In this document: piece by piece, positions 10,974-21,452 of the stretch
Position numbering within the stretch: the stretch's first letter is position 1
How the letters are laid out: every line of letters begins with the position of its first letter
Program-made: the position numbers and the translations under genes
The notes under the pieces: model-generated
Told to the model about the DNA's origin: nothing
Databases searched by the model: none
Seen by the model: only the letters and a program-made list of their open reading frames with translations
DNA from: Shewanella donghaensis
GTDB taxonomy: Bacteria > Pseudomonadota > Gammaproteobacteria > Enterobacterales > Shewanellaceae
Assembly (NCBI RefSeq): GCF_007567505.1
Contig: NZ_CP041783.1
Location: 2,542,001-2,606,000 of the forward strand
Length of the DNA stretch: 64,000 nucleotides
Direction of reading: 5' to 3'

Positions 10974-11396
10974 CTCAATCACTCTTAGCCAAACACCAAT
11001 TAAATAGATAATCCTCAGTGTAGTAGATTAATACTTTTACTCATCACTATGCTGAATAATCATTGCGACAAGCAACTTTTCCTATTGGTTTTATCAAAGC
11101 TGATATCTAGTTCAATTCACCATCCCACCCTAGTTAAATGTGTTGATATGCTCAGTATGTGGCTTGTGCAATTCAATCATTAGCATCTAACAGTGTTAAT
11201 CCAATGATTAACTGCAACTTCGGTGTAAAGCCGTTTATTCATAGCGGTCAAACCTCTGTATTTTGACATTCTAGAACAGACTCTTTCGTTGCGATAAAGC
11301 GAATAAACCTTTTGGATAGTAACCCTTTGGCCATTACATGCTTGGCAGTTACTGAGCTAAACGGAGACAATTAACAGTTTGAAATCAAAGATAGAT
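10974..11396. other. Gene-free stretch downstream of degS
   Basis: About 420 nt separate degS from the terminator of the octaheme cytochrome gene. I see no open frame with a ribosome site, no tRNA shape and no repeat shared with the rest of the window. One small inverted repeat (GTTAATC-CAAT-GATTAAC, near 11195-11212) is present. It may be a decayed remnant or an untranslated RNA region; nothing decides this. Confidence 0.5.
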
Positions 11397-11400
11397 AAAA

Positions 11401-11430
11401 AAGCCGCTCTCGTGGGTAGGAGAACGGCTT
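11401..11430 (-). terminator. Terminator of the octaheme lipoprotein gene
   Basis: AAGCCG/CGGCTT plus an inner TCTC/GAGA form a hairpin with one mismatch. On the minus strand it is followed by a T run (the complement of the A run at 11397-11402). It lies 27 nt past the stop of the cytochrome gene. Confidence 0.75.
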
Positions 11431-11457
11431 AGGTCGGAGGAGATGATAAATTACGGT

Positions 11458-13137
11458 TTATTTATGCATTTTCCCACCAGGGAGTTTTTCTACATAACCT
11501 GCTGTATCAGCATGACATTCACCACAAGAGTACTGCGCTGTAGACCAAGGCATTTGGAACTTGCCATCTTCAGTAAATTGTTTCGCTGCTGGGTCTAAAT
11601 CAATCGTAAACAAATGAGACATCACATCGCCAAAGGCTGTAGTGCCATCTTTTCCTAGATGGGTAACAGCACTCTTAGCTAACTTAGGCATATGACAATC
11701 TGTACAATCTGATACGAATTCGTGTAGTCCAACAGTGAACTCCATTTCATACTCACCTGTGTGACAAGAGGTACATTCTTTTACAGCTCCCGTGTGCAAG
11801 CCATCAGCACTATCTTGATTCTTAGTCGATTTATGAGAATCATGACAGGTAGTACACGCCATTTCACTCTTAGGGCCAATCTCATCACCTGCTGTATAAG
11901 TGCCATGATCTTCAGGAACAACACCTAACAGTTCATCGCCAGTCTGGTGATGTTGAGATAATCCACCTTTTGCGATAATACGGCCACCTACTTTGCTTCC
12001 ATCAGGATAAGCTGCATTATAAGGGCTTACATAGCTAGGATAATCCTTCTCGCCATCACGAGTATGACATTCAGCACAAGTCACCGCTTTACCGTATCCC
12101 ATATCATCAGCTAAAAAGTCTGCAGTAGTTCTTGCTACAGCGATTTTGGTTATATTAGCTTTTGATGGTGCAGCGATATGTTCACTACCAGCGCCATGAC
12201 AGGATTCACACTGGATACCTTGCTCAGCAAATGTTCCACCCATACCTGGTAGATCATCTTGGCGGTCAGGATTACGAATATCACCATCTTCAGTTGTAGT
12301 CCGTTTCCAACCAGTGGTATGACAATTACCACACTTGTATTGGTAGTTCATGTCACCTGTTTTATAGTTACCCATGACATCAGGGTCATTAAGGTGATTT
12401 TCTGGAATATTCAGTTCACCATCTGCATTACGAATGTTGTATTGCACATTGGTACCAGTAACGATGTAACCTTCAGCATCTAACCAACGCATCTTCCAAT
12501 GATAACCACCTACGACATAAGAAACATCATCATAACTTGTTGGTGCACCTAGATCGTTATTAGTTGTACCATCGCCGTCTGGCCCTGCAAACTGCAGTAA
12601 ATCAATTGCTCCTGTAATGGTCTCTTCTGGAGTGTAAGGGAAACTTGGTTGTTCACCATTGGAAATTTTTTGAATTTTAAAGTTATGACCCGTTTTAGCA
12701 AATGATTCATATTTTTCACTGTGACAACCGGCACAAGATGCTGAACCAACATAGCTAATGGGTTCTGGCTCAGGTAGGGCCTCAACGGTAACAGTCACTA
12801 CTGCTGACGCATTATCGATACCATCTGTTATTGTATAACTAAATGTCACTTCGCCAGTTTCTGCGCCAGCGGTATATTCAACCATGCCATTTTTTATTGA
12901 TGCACTTTCAGTATCTACTGACACAATCGAAAGCTCATCACCATCTGCATCGGTATCATTTGCAAGAACATCAATTGTGACGGTGTTAGTGGCTAATACA
13001 TTAGCTACGTCATCGACCGCGACTGGGGGAGTATTTTCTACAGGGGGAGTAGTATCATCACTGTCACTACTACAAGCAACCAACATGGTGATCATACTGG
13101 CAAGTAATAATTTTTTACATGGGATTTGTGCATTCAT
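11458..13137 (-). CDS. Octaheme c-type cytochrome lipoprotein with N-terminal Ig/cadherin-like domain
   Basis: From the ATG at 13137, preceded by GAGG, the protein has 559 residues. A lipobox (MITMLVAC, Cys about residue 22) implies a lipid-anchored envelope protein. Residues about 35-125 form a bacterial Ig/cadherin-like domain of the kind with PPVAVDDVA and VLANDTDADGDEL. Eight CXXCH motifs follow: CAGCH, CGNCH, CESCH, CAECH, CTTCH, CTSCH, CTDCH and CGECH, so eight hemes. CESCHGAGSEH resembles the cytochrome c554-like multiheme family. The substrate is unknown; electron transfer or reduction of an anaerobic acceptor at the outer envelope is inferred. Upstream on the same strand is a two-component system that may control it. 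It lacks the CX15CH motif, so it is not a SirA paralogue. Confidence 0.85.
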   Translation of the reverse strand: MNAQIPCKKLLLASMITMLVACSSDSDDTTPPVENTPPVAVDDVANVLATNTVTIDVLANDTDADGDELSIVSVDTESASIKNGMVEYTAGAETGEVTFSYTITDGIDNASAVVTVTVEALPEPEPISYVGSASCAGCHSEKYESFAKTGHNFKIQKISNGEQPSFPYTPEETITGAIDLLQFAGPDGDGTTNNDLGAPTSYDDVSYVVGGYHWKMRWLDAEGYIVTGTNVQYNIRNADGELNIPENHLNDPDVMGNYKTGDMNYQYKCGNCHTTGWKRTTTEDGDIRNPDRQDDLPGMGGTFAEQGIQCESCHGAGSEHIAAPSKANITKIAVARTTADFLADDMGYGKAVTCAECHTRDGEKDYPSYVSPYNAAYPDGSKVGGRIIAKGGLSQHHQTGDELLGVVPEDHGTYTAGDEIGPKSEMACTTCHDSHKSTKNQDSADGLHTGAVKECTSCHTGEYEMEFTVGLHEFVSDCTDCHMPKLAKSAVTHLGKDGTTAFGDVMSHLFTIDLDPAAKQFTEDGKFQMPWSTAQYSCGECHADTAGYVEKLPGGKMHK

Positions 13138-13335
13138 AAGTTCATCCTCAATATTGCTCATATTCATATCGCCAACATCAAAGTAATGGCGATTGATATG
13201 TCTCTATGGACATGTTGCAATTATTGAAGAGTTACCACTAAAGAGATAGATAACTGAAATTCACTATATATGACAATCTGTGAAGTATAATTATCATAAA
13301 AACTTCAAGATACTGTTTTAAAATAATTTTTTACG

Positions 13336-13968
13336 CTACGACAAGTTATAATGTTGTAAAACAAATTGACCAGTATTTGTCAGAATGTAGATCTTGTTCT
13401 CATTTTGCATAACCAAACCCGATTTTTTTAACTGACGTAAATGAAAATTAAATTTGGTATGGTCGTCAATTTCCACTAAACGGCAAAGATCCATAAACTT
13501 AAGTTCTTTATGTATCGTTAAGGCTTTTAATGCTTTGCGTCTATACGGATTTGCCAACGCACTATAGACAAGATCTGGGTCAAGATCTGTACGGCTTTCA
13601 AGTAATTCTTTCTCTGCTAAACTTCTTCTAATAGTCATAATAAGCTCCTGACTTTTAAAAGGTTTAGTTAATACATTATCCGCACCTTTTTTCATTGCAT
13701 CCACAGCTGTATCAACTGTGGCATATGCCGTAATAATGACCACTGCAATAAATGGCAGGTTCTGCCTAAGATTTGAAATCGCTTCAACTCCTGTCATACC
13801 TGACATCACTAAATCTAATAATGCAATATCAAAACTTTGTTGCTCGCAGGCATAAATTGCCGCTTCGGCACTGTCTACATCAGTCACTTGATAACCTTCT
13901 AATTCAAGAATATCAACGATGTTTCTGCGTAGTTCATAATCATCTTCAGCAATGAGTACTTTAATCAT
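13336..13968 (-). CDS. Response regulator with C-terminal winged-helix-like output domain
   Basis: The 210-residue protein has a CheY-like receiver (about residues 1-120) with acidic pocket AEDD, phospho-acceptor Asp52 in ALLDLVMSGMTG, the conserved Thr/Ala in ITAYAT, and Lys in LTKPF. The C-terminal 70 residues (about 138-210) read as a helix-turn-helix resembling ArsR/MarR-type regulators (YSALANPYRRKALKAL, then LRQLKKSGLVMQNENK). It is not the usual OmpR, NarL or Fis output. It overlaps the 3' end of the kinase gene by 8 nt, so the two form one operon and a cognate pair. The octaheme lipoprotein gene downstream is the obvious candidate target. Confidence 0.85.
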   Translation of the reverse strand: MIKVLIAEDDYELRRNIVDILELEGYQVTDVDSAEAAIYACEQQSFDIALLDLVMSGMTGVEAISNLRQNLPFIAVVIITAYATVDTAVDAMKKGADNVLTKPFKSQELIMTIRRSLAEKELLESRTDLDPDLVYSALANPYRRKALKALTIHKELKFMDLCRLVEIDDHTKFNFHLRQLKKSGLVMQNENKIYILTNTGQFVLQHYNLS

Positions 13969-15364
13969 GTTGATATCCCCTCAAGGAAAAATTGATAATC
14001 ACTCTTGTACCGACCCCTTCAGCACTCATCAGCTGCATCCGACCATGATGACTACTTACAATTTGTTCGCAAATAGCCAAACCAAGACCAGTGCCTTTAC
14101 CAATAGGTTTGGTGGAATAAAATAATTCCGTTGCCCGAGCCAAAGTTTGCTCATCCATACCATCACCATGATCTCTAATTTCCACAATGACAGTTTGATC
14201 TTCAGCTGTAACATTAATATTTATACAACCATTATCACCACTTGCATCCATTGCATTATTGAGCAAGTTTATAAGTAACTCTTCGAGCTTCACTTTCTGA
14301 CCAATAATATACACAGCACAATCACACTGAATTGTCAGAGAATAAGGAGAAAGCTTATGGCTGAGTAACTGCTTAGCTCCCTCAATCACATCACAAAAAT
14401 ACACCTTCTGAGTATGGTTCAATTCAGAACGAGCATAAGTTAACAATTCTTTACTAATGACTGATGCTCTATCAATTCCTAATCGTGCCCGTTGAATATA
14501 ATCAGATATGCCAGTTTGTTGCGGTGTCATTTTTCTTTCAAGTAAATCTAATGCCAACATTGAGGATGCCAGCGGATTATTAATCTCATGTGCAACGCCC
14601 ATTGCTAAATGACCAATTGCTTTATATTTGTCGGCTTCGATTGCACGCTTTAATTTTGCCTCAGTAGCCGCCTCTTTCTCAATATCAAATATTTTAAGCG
14701 CTTTATATAAGGTGACTAACACAAGTGTTGCCGCCAGTGTTCTAAATACCGGTACACTTGAATGTAACTCTGTAGGCACAAGTCCAGCAAGTACACCGTA
14801 AATAATTAACCCAAAACCTGTAGCAATGAAGTATTGACCATATTCATGATTTTCTTGGCGTAATTGATAACCATAAATCGCAATACCAACACCTGCAAGG
14901 GTGCCACTACCAAAACCTAAAAGCACCCGAGTGTAACTTACAGCCTCTGAAAAGGTATCTGCAAGTAATGAAGTCCCTTGATAAAAAAATAGCATTGCCA
15001 ATGTATAGACCAAGACAATTGCAGCTGTGATAACTTGACCTAATGCTGAATAGGGCTTGGGAAGAATACGAAACAACAACCAAGCGAAAATCATCAGACC
15101 TGCAAATGAAAGTGATAGCTTTATTAGCCTCAACCATTGCACCACGTATTGATATTGACTGGGTAAATCATCACTGAAAAGAATCACATATAGTTCTGAC
15201 CATTCATGAAAGGCATGAGAAAAACCAAACAACGCCAAAGCCCATAAAGTGGAAGAAATCGAAAGCTGACTATATTTGAAATTGCGAAATACGATTACAC
15301 ACCCAATCGCAAAGAATACGAGGCCGTAGAAAAGATAAATATTGAAAGTGATGAAAGTTGCCAT
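13961..15364 (-). CDS. Membrane-bound sensor histidine kinase
   Basis: This 467-residue kinase has an N-terminal membrane domain of about seven hydrophobic helices (residues 5-220) with only short loops, so there is no large periplasmic sensor. The cytoplasmic kinase core begins near residue 230: H-box GHLAMGVAHEINNP with His259, N-box LINLLNNAMDASG, G1 box IRDHGDGMD and G2 box GKGTGLGLAICEQ. The architecture suggests detection of a membrane or quinone-linked signal, which is inference. It is translationally coupled to the response regulator. The start is the first ATG, with a weak ribosome site. Confidence 0.88.
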   Translation of the reverse strand: MATFITFNIYLFYGLVFFAIGCVIVFRNFKYSQLSISSTLWALALFGFSHAFHEWSELYVILFSDDLPSQYQYVVQWLRLIKLSLSFAGLMIFAWLLFRILPKPYSALGQVITAAIVLVYTLAMLFFYQGTSLLADTFSEAVSYTRVLLGFGSGTLAGVGIAIYGYQLRQENHEYGQYFIATGFGLIIYGVLAGLVPTELHSSVPVFRTLAATLVLVTLYKALKIFDIEKEAATEAKLKRAIEADKYKAIGHLAMGVAHEINNPLASSMLALDLLERKMTPQQTGISDYIQRARLGIDRASVISKELLTYARSELNHTQKVYFCDVIEGAKQLLSHKLSPYSLTIQCDCAVYIIGQKVKLEELLINLLNNAMDASGDNGCININVTAEDQTVIVEIRDHGDGMDEQTLARATELFYSTKPIGKGTGLGLAICEQIVSSHHGRMQLMSAEGVGTRVIINFSLRGYQHD

Positions 15365-15468
15365 TGATACACATTAGCAGTTAAGCCAAATAGATTAAGT
15401 GATCAAGCTGGCAATCAAGTAAGTTAATAACCTGATGTCTTATGGCGTTTTGAACTGCATCAAACATG

Positions 15469-15497
15469 AAAAAACCGCGCATTAATGCACGGTTTTT
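15469..15497. terminator. Terminator after murA
   Basis: AAAAACCG/CGGTTTTT with an inner GCATTAATGC forms a nearly perfect hairpin, with one C/A mismatch, flanked by A and T runs. It lies 18 nt beyond the murA stop and ends the minus-strand mla-ibaG-murA transcript. Confidence 0.85.
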
Positions 15498-15515
15498 AAA
15501 TGAAAAAATTTAAGC

Positions 15516-16811
<1,296 letters not shown>

Positions 16812-17063
16812 TTACATATTGAATAATTTTTCACGCTTCCACTGAGTCGGCGTAAAAGTTTTAATCGTAAGTGCGTGTAATTCACCACTAGCAATATGCT
16901 CATTCAATGGTGCATAAATAGTTTGTTGTTGCTTAACTTTGCTCATAGCGTCAAACATTTCGCCAATCGCAACCACTTTATAATGGCTGCCGTCTGAAGT
17001 GACATGTACTTCATCTAACGTTAATGCTTCTGATAAAATTTGCTCAATTACTTTGCAATCCAT
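16812..17063 (-). CDS. ibaG: BolA-family protein IbaG
   Basis: IbaG (YrbA) is a small BolA-like protein that partners with monothiol glutaredoxin in Fe-S handling and responds to acid stress in E. coli. The 83 residues show the BolA fold: EVHVTSDGSHYKVVAIGE and ELHALTIKTFTPTQWK, with the conserved C-terminal His in GELHALTIKT. Its position between mlaB and murA is the conserved gammaproteobacterial arrangement, which separates it from the stand-alone bolA gene. Confidence 0.93.
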   Translation of the reverse strand: MDCKVIEQILSEALTLDEVHVTSDGSHYKVVAIGEMFDAMSKVKQQQTIYAPLNEHIASGELHALTIKTFTPTQWKREKLFNM

Positions 17064-17088
17064 GAAATGTGCTACCTTAAATTCAATA

Positions 17089-17385
17089 CTATTTTTCTAC
17101 GAAAAAGGATTCTAAATCATATAACTCAATGAGTTTTTTTAGATGTTTACTCGGATTCGCCAAAGTCCTTGGCTGAGTTTTACTGACATCACAATTACCC
17201 AAACAAATCAGTTCAAGTAAAAAGGCTACGCCTGCACTGTCAACATACTCTAAAGCTGACAAGTCTAACACCTGAGTTGTATCAGTAAACAACTGTTGTT
17301 GATTTGGCCATAAATCAACGACCTCAGCCTGTGTAAGTTGCCCTTTAATGTAACAACTCTCACCTTGCTGTAAAAATTCAATCAC
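17089..17385 (-). CDS. mlaB: Phospholipid transport protein MlaB (STAS domain)
   Basis: MlaB is the cytoplasmic STAS-domain partner of the MlaF ATPase in the MlaFEDB complex. It stabilises the transporter that moves phospholipids between the outer and inner membranes. The 98 residues carry the STAS core VLDLSALEYVDSAGVAFLLEL, including DSAG at the position phosphorylated in anti-sigma antagonists. Translation starts with GTG, overlapping the mlaC stop as GTGA, so the two genes are coupled. Confidence 0.92.
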   Translation of the reverse strand: MIEFLQQGESCYIKGQLTQAEVVDLWPNQQQLFTDTTQVLDLSALEYVDSAGVAFLLELICLGNCDVSKTQPRTLANPSKHLKKLIELYDLESFFVEK

Positions 17386-18047
17386 GCAGCACTTTCCTTA
17401 TCCTGCTTAGCGTTGATAGCTTCGCCAGTTCTCTCATAGAGCATCTCTATGACTGAATCGACCCCTTTTTGTCGTATCAGGTTTGAAATTTCTGATTGCT
17501 TTGAAGCTAATAAACTGACGCCTTCAGCAACCAGATCAAACGCCTTCCAGCTATCATCTTTTAAGCGCCTTGCTTTAAACATAATTTTAATCGGTGGACG
17601 TCCGTCCTCAATTATCTGAACATTGACATCGACCATTTTTTCATCGCTAAAATCAGATGCTGGAAAAAACTGGACTGTCTGACCGGTATATTCAGTAAAC
17701 GCTTGAGCATATGTCGCGACTAAATACCCTTCAAAAGCATCAACAAAGCGGTCGCGCTGTTCTGGTGTGGTATCCCGTAAATATTGCCCCATCACTTTAT
17801 AAGCGGCGTACTTGTAATCAACATACGGCATTAACTCTTCACGCACGATGACTTTTAAGTGACTTAAGTCTGCATCAATAAGCGCTTTATCTTGAGCAAA
17901 GCGCGCAAAGGTTTTTTCCGACACTTGTTGAACCAGTTTATATGGATCATGAATATCAATCGCTGTAGCACTCTGCTCAGCAAAGGAGACCGAACTCATA
18001 CTTAACCATAAAAAAGTACCTAGAATAATACTGATAAATTGATTCAT
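17382..18047 (-). CDS. mlaC: Periplasmic phospholipid-binding protein MlaC
   Basis: MlaC ferries phospholipids across the periplasm between the outer-membrane MlaA complex and MlaFEDB. The 221-residue precursor has a signal peptide (residues 1-24, ending SSVSFAEQ) and the Tol_Tol_Ttg2 domain, visible as VDYKYAAYKVMGQYLRD and the Phe/Ala-rich helix FVDAFEGYLVATYAQAF. It begins 9 nt after mlaD and overlaps mlaB by 4 nt. Confidence 0.95.
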   Translation of the reverse strand: MNQFISIILGTFLWLSMSSVSFAEQSATAIDIHDPYKLVQQVSEKTFARFAQDKALIDADLSHLKVIVREELMPYVDYKYAAYKVMGQYLRDTTPEQRDRFVDAFEGYLVATYAQAFTEYTGQTVQFFPASDFSDEKMVDVNVQIIEDGRPPIKIMFKARRLKDDSWKAFDLVAEGVSLLASKQSEISNLIRQKGVDSVIEMLYERTGEAINAKQDKESAA

Positions 18048-18056
18048 ATTTTGCTC

Positions 18057-18530
18057 CTACTTATCTTTAGACGACATGCTGTAAAGTAGCTGACCAATTA
18101 AATCTTCTAAAATTAATGCTGAACGCGTGTCATGCACTTTATCGCCGTCAGCCAGCATCTCAATATCATCATCCATAAAACCTGGCGTTAACCCTAGAAA
18201 CTGTTCGCCTAAAAGTCCTGCTGTTAATATAGATAAACTGCTGGTTTCTGGGAATTGATCATATTGCTTATCCATGGTTAACGTCACTACAGGCACCAGC
18301 TTTTTAGAATCAAGTCGAATATCTGATACTCGCCCCACCACTACGCCCCCAACCTTAACTGGTGAGCGAACTTTCAAGCCACCGATATTGTTAAATTCAG
18401 CTTGAAGGCTATACGTTGCCTGATTCGGTTTAAGTTTGACGTTGGCAACATTAAAGACCAATAGGCAAAATGCCACTAAACCTGACAACAAAAACAATCC
18501 AACGAGTAATTCTATTTTCCGTGTCAACAT
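18057..18530 (-). CDS. mlaD: MCE-domain lipid transport protein MlaD
   Basis: MlaD forms the hexameric periplasmic ring of the Mla transporter. The 157 residues comprise an N-terminal transmembrane anchor (about 8-28, LLVGLFLLSGLVAFCLLVF) and one MCE domain (about 40-118, with FNNIGGLKVRSPVKVGGVVVGRV). The tail has the usual IEMLADGDKV and C-terminal helix LEDLIGQLLYSM. It lies 140 nt downstream of mlaE rather than almost touching it, and no Shine-Dalgarno is evident before its ATG. Confidence 0.95.
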   Translation of the reverse strand: MLTRKIELLVGLFLLSGLVAFCLLVFNVANVKLKPNQATYSLQAEFNNIGGLKVRSPVKVGGVVVGRVSDIRLDSKKLVPVVTLTMDKQYDQFPETSSLSILTAGLLGEQFLGLTPGFMDDDIEMLADGDKVHDTRSALILEDLIGQLLYSMSSKDK

Positions 18531-18670
18531 ACGACTAAACCACTTAAATTAATGAATGCTAAAAGTAAATTCGAATAAGCCTACATATAGCTTAGACGCT
18601 AAGAAAACCTTTGTTACCTATATTTTACTGCTTATGATTTGTTATTTATAAACTGAATGACTAAAACAAA

Positions 18671-19468
18671 CTAATCGCCAAACATGATGGCGGTGAGTAA
18701 AAAGTCCAGCGCTAACACCGCTAAACTTGCCTGCACAACCGTTGAAGTTGTCGCTTTGCTAATACCTTCAGGGTTTGGTATCACTTCATAACCACGATAC
18801 AAAGATATCCATGTAACCACTACGCCAAAAAGTACACTTTTGATTAAACAATTTACGATATCTTGACGCCACTCAACTGATGCCTGCAGTATTGACCAAA
18901 AAGACCCACTATCAATGCCTTTCCATTCAACACCGACCAAATGGCCGCCAATAATCCCCACAATACAAAACATCATGACTAATAAGGGCAGAGTTATAAC
19001 CCCTGCCCAAAAACGGGGGGCGATAATTTGATGTAAGGGATCGACAGCCATCATTTCAAGGCTTGATAGCTGCTCTGTGGATTTCATTAACCCTATCTCA
19101 GCAGTTAAAGCAGAGCCAGCTCTGCCTGCAAACAAAAGCGCAGTAACAACGGGACCAAGCTCTCGTAATAAACTTAACGCCACCATAGGGCCTAAGCTTT
19201 CAACCGTACCGAAATCAGCTAAAACCGTATAACCCTGCAATGCCAGCACCATACCGATAAACAAACCCGATACGATAATAATCACCATAGAACGCACACC
19301 AAGAACGTATACTTGCTTAATGATTAGCCCAAAATCTTTTTTAACGTTGGGCCAGCGAACTATCGCGCCCCACAACATTAACCCTGCACGTCCTAACCCA
19401 GAGACCACATCTAAAGCGAAACGCCCAAGGTTACTAATAAGATGACTCATTTGATTAATCAGACCCAT
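18671..19468 (-). CDS. mlaE: Phospholipid ABC transporter permease MlaE
   Basis: MlaE is the inner-membrane permease of the MlaFEDB complex. The 265 residues contain several hydrophobic helices, with the family hallmarks [36 protein letters not shown] (the MlaF-coupling helix) and [19 protein letters not shown]. It overlaps the end of mlaF by 14 nt, so the pair is translationally coupled. E. coli MlaE is nearly the same length (260). Confidence 0.95.
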   Translation of the reverse strand: MGLINQMSHLISNLGRFALDVVSGLGRAGLMLWGAIVRWPNVKKDFGLIIKQVYVLGVRSMVIIIVSGLFIGMVLALQGYTVLADFGTVESLGPMVALSLLRELGPVVTALLFAGRAGSALTAEIGLMKSTEQLSSLEMMAVDPLHQIIAPRFWAGVITLPLLVMMFCIVGIIGGHLVGVEWKGIDSGSFWSILQASVEWRQDIVNCLIKSVLFGVVVTWISLYRGYEVIPNPEGISKATTSTVVQASLAVLALDFLLTAIMFGD

Positions 19469-20267
19469 TTAGCATCTCCTTTTTATAGTCATCAGCAGGG
19501 AAATGAAACGGAACCGGCCCATCAGGTGCACCGAGGATAAACTGTTCTATTTGAGGATCTGACGATGCCCGTAATTGCTCAGGTGTACCTGATGCGATGA
19601 CTTTTTTCTCTGAAATAACATAGACATAATCTGCGATACTTAATACTGCATCAACATCATGAGATACCACCACGGAGGTCAGTTTAAGGGTTTCAGATAA
19701 CTCACCGATTAACTTAACCAGCATAGCCATAGATATTGGGTCTTGCCCTGCGAAAGGTTCGTCATACAAAATCATTTCAGGCTCTAGTGCAATGGCACGA
19801 GCCAGTGCTGCACGGCGCTGCATGCCACCAGACAATTCATTTGGCATCATCATTGCTGCACCGCGTAAACCAACGGCTTGCAACTTCATCAATACGATTT
19901 TTCGAATGATGCTTTCAGAAAGACCTGAATGCTCTCGTAATGCAAACGCCACGTTATCAAATACGTTAATGTCGGTAAAAAGCGCTCCACTTTGAAACAA
20001 CATACTCATGCGTTTTCGCAGTTCAAATAATTGAGTACGTTTTAGTTGATGGATATTTTGGCCATCAAATAAGACTGTGCCACGACCTGGAGTCAGTTGC
20101 CCTGCAATAAGTTTTAGTAATGTGGTTTTGCCGATGCCGCTTGGGCCCATAATTGCGGTAACTTTTCCAGCCGGAATGTTGAGGCAAATATCATCAAAAA
20201 TGACACGAGAGCCCCAACTAAATCCCATATTTCGAACTTCAACAAGTGATGGGACGGCTTTCAACAA
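19455..20267 (-). CDS. mlaF: Phospholipid ABC transporter ATPase MlaF
   Basis: MlaF hydrolyses ATP to drive Mla lipid transport. The 270 residues contain Walker [12 protein letters not shown], the Q-loop, signature [11 protein letters not shown], Walker [14 protein letters not shown] and the switch His in VVVSHD. The start is uncertain. TTG at 20267 gives the E. coli-like N-terminus but has no ribosome site. An AGGAAGG (complement of 20303-20309) sits 5 nt before an in-frame ATT at 20297, which would add ten residues. No ATG or GTG is available nearby. It heads the operon mlaFEDCB-ibaG-murA, divergent from yrbG. Confidence 0.94.
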   Translation of the reverse strand: MLKAVPSLVEVRNMGFSWGSRVIFDDICLNIPAGKVTAIMGPSGIGKTTLLKLIAGQLTPGRGTVLFDGQNIHQLKRTQLFELRKRMSMLFQSGALFTDINVFDNVAFALREHSGLSESIIRKIVLMKLQAVGLRGAAMMMPNELSGGMQRRAALARAIALEPEMILYDEPFAGQDPISMAMLVKLIGELSETLKLTSVVVSHDVDAVLSIADYVYVISEKKVIASGTPEQLRASSDPQIEQFILGAPDGPVPFHFPADDYKKEMLNGSD

Positions 20268-20465
20268 ACTAGAATCAGACGTATCTATAGAAGAAATGAT
20301 AGCCTTCCTGGCAAACGATATGTAGAACTGAATTGTACAAAATCATCCAAGAACCTACAACAAATCAATCACCATGAGTTACAATCCACAACAAATATTT
20401 CATCAGTACATGTTTTTGTTAAAATTAAACAAAGATATTTCTATTACTCAAAAAATTGGAACAAC

Positions 20466-21428
20466 ATGCTTTTTAATATCATGATGCTAATCGTAGGCTT
20501 AAGCGTATTAGTATGGAGCGCGGATCGCTTTGTGTACGGCGCTGCAGCATTTGCCAGAAACCTAGGTATTCAGCCGATGTTAATCGGCTTAACCATTGTC
20601 GCTATGGGAAGTTCAGCACCTGAAATGTTTGTTGCTGCTACAGCATCAATGGAAGGGATGAATGATACCGCTGTTGGCAATGTATTAGGCTCAAATGTTG
20701 CTAATATTACTTTGGTATTAGGTATAACTGCATTGCTTGGTGCGATAACAGTAAGCTCAATTACCCTAAAACGTGAAATTCCAATCATGTTAGCCGCAAC
20801 AGTATTAGCTGGCTATTTGATCCACGACGGTATGCTTACCCGGGTTGAAGGCGTCATTTTATTAATCGCATTTTTCTCTTTAATGGGCTATTTCATCTGG
20901 AATGCCATGAGAAACAAGCAAAACGACACATTATCTGACGAATCTGATGCCGAGATCCCTAAAAATGTACCCACATTACATGCTATTATCTGGATCATTG
21001 TTGGCATGGTGTTGTTACCATTAGCGGCTGATTGGATGGTAACGGGTGCTGTAGGCATCGCAAAAATTTATGGTTTGTCAGATTTAGTCATCGGCTTGAC
21101 CATTATTGCAGTCGGAACCAGTTTGCCAGAACTAGCAGCATGTATCGCAGGTGTTCTAAAAAAAGAAGATGACCTGGCTATTGGCAACATTGTCGGCTCA
21201 AACATTTTTAATATACTCGCTGTGCTGGCCATTCCAGCACTTATGGCTCCTGGTGAAATAGCAGCCGAAGCAAGTGGTCGTGACTTTTATATGGTACTTG
21301 CAACCAGCACCGCATTAGCAGTACTCGTATTATCGAGTGGCGCTAAAAAGCAGCTAACTCGATGGCACGGAGCCCTTTTATTAATCGTCTTTATTGCGTA
21401 CCAAGTTGTCGTATTTCAATCACAATAA
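20466..21428 (+). CDS. yrbG: Calcium/sodium antiporter (YrbG family)
   Basis: This 320-residue inner-membrane protein belongs to the Ca2+:cation antiporter superfamily. The two inverted alpha-repeats are clear: GSSAPEMFVAATASMEG with GNVLGSNVANITLVLG in the first half, and GTSLPELAACIAGVLKKEDD with GNIVGSNIFNILAVL in the second. The acidic residues in GSSAPE and GTSLPE form the ion site in family structures. About ten hydrophobic helices are visible. It is divergent from mlaF and upstream of kdsD, as in E. coli, where its physiological role is still unclear. Confidence 0.93.
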   Translation: MLFNIMMLIVGLSVLVWSADRFVYGAAAFARNLGIQPMLIGLTIVAMGSSAPEMFVAATASMEGMNDTAVGNVLGSNVANITLVLGITALLGAITVSSITLKREIPIMLAATVLAGYLIHDGMLTRVEGVILLIAFFSLMGYFIWNAMRNKQNDTLSDESDAEIPKNVPTLHAIIWIIVGMVLLPLAADWMVTGAVGIAKIYGLSDLVIGLTIIAVGTSLPELAACIAGVLKKEDDLAIGNIVGSNIFNILAVLAIPALMAPGEIAAEASGRDFYMVLATSTALAVLVLSSGAKKQLTRWHGALLLIVFIAYQVVVFQSQ

Positions 21429-21452
21429 CGGGGCATAAAGGTGTGTTGACTC

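Noticed and set aside
11458..13137. A second SirA-type sulfite reductase
   Set aside because: All eight heme sites are CXXCH; there is no CX15CH motif, and the N-terminal Ig-like domain and lipobox differ from SirA.
12884..13186. A Ser/Thr-rich 100-codon plus-strand gene
   Set aside because: It is antisense to the Ig-like domain and lipobox of the octaheme lipoprotein and has no independent support.
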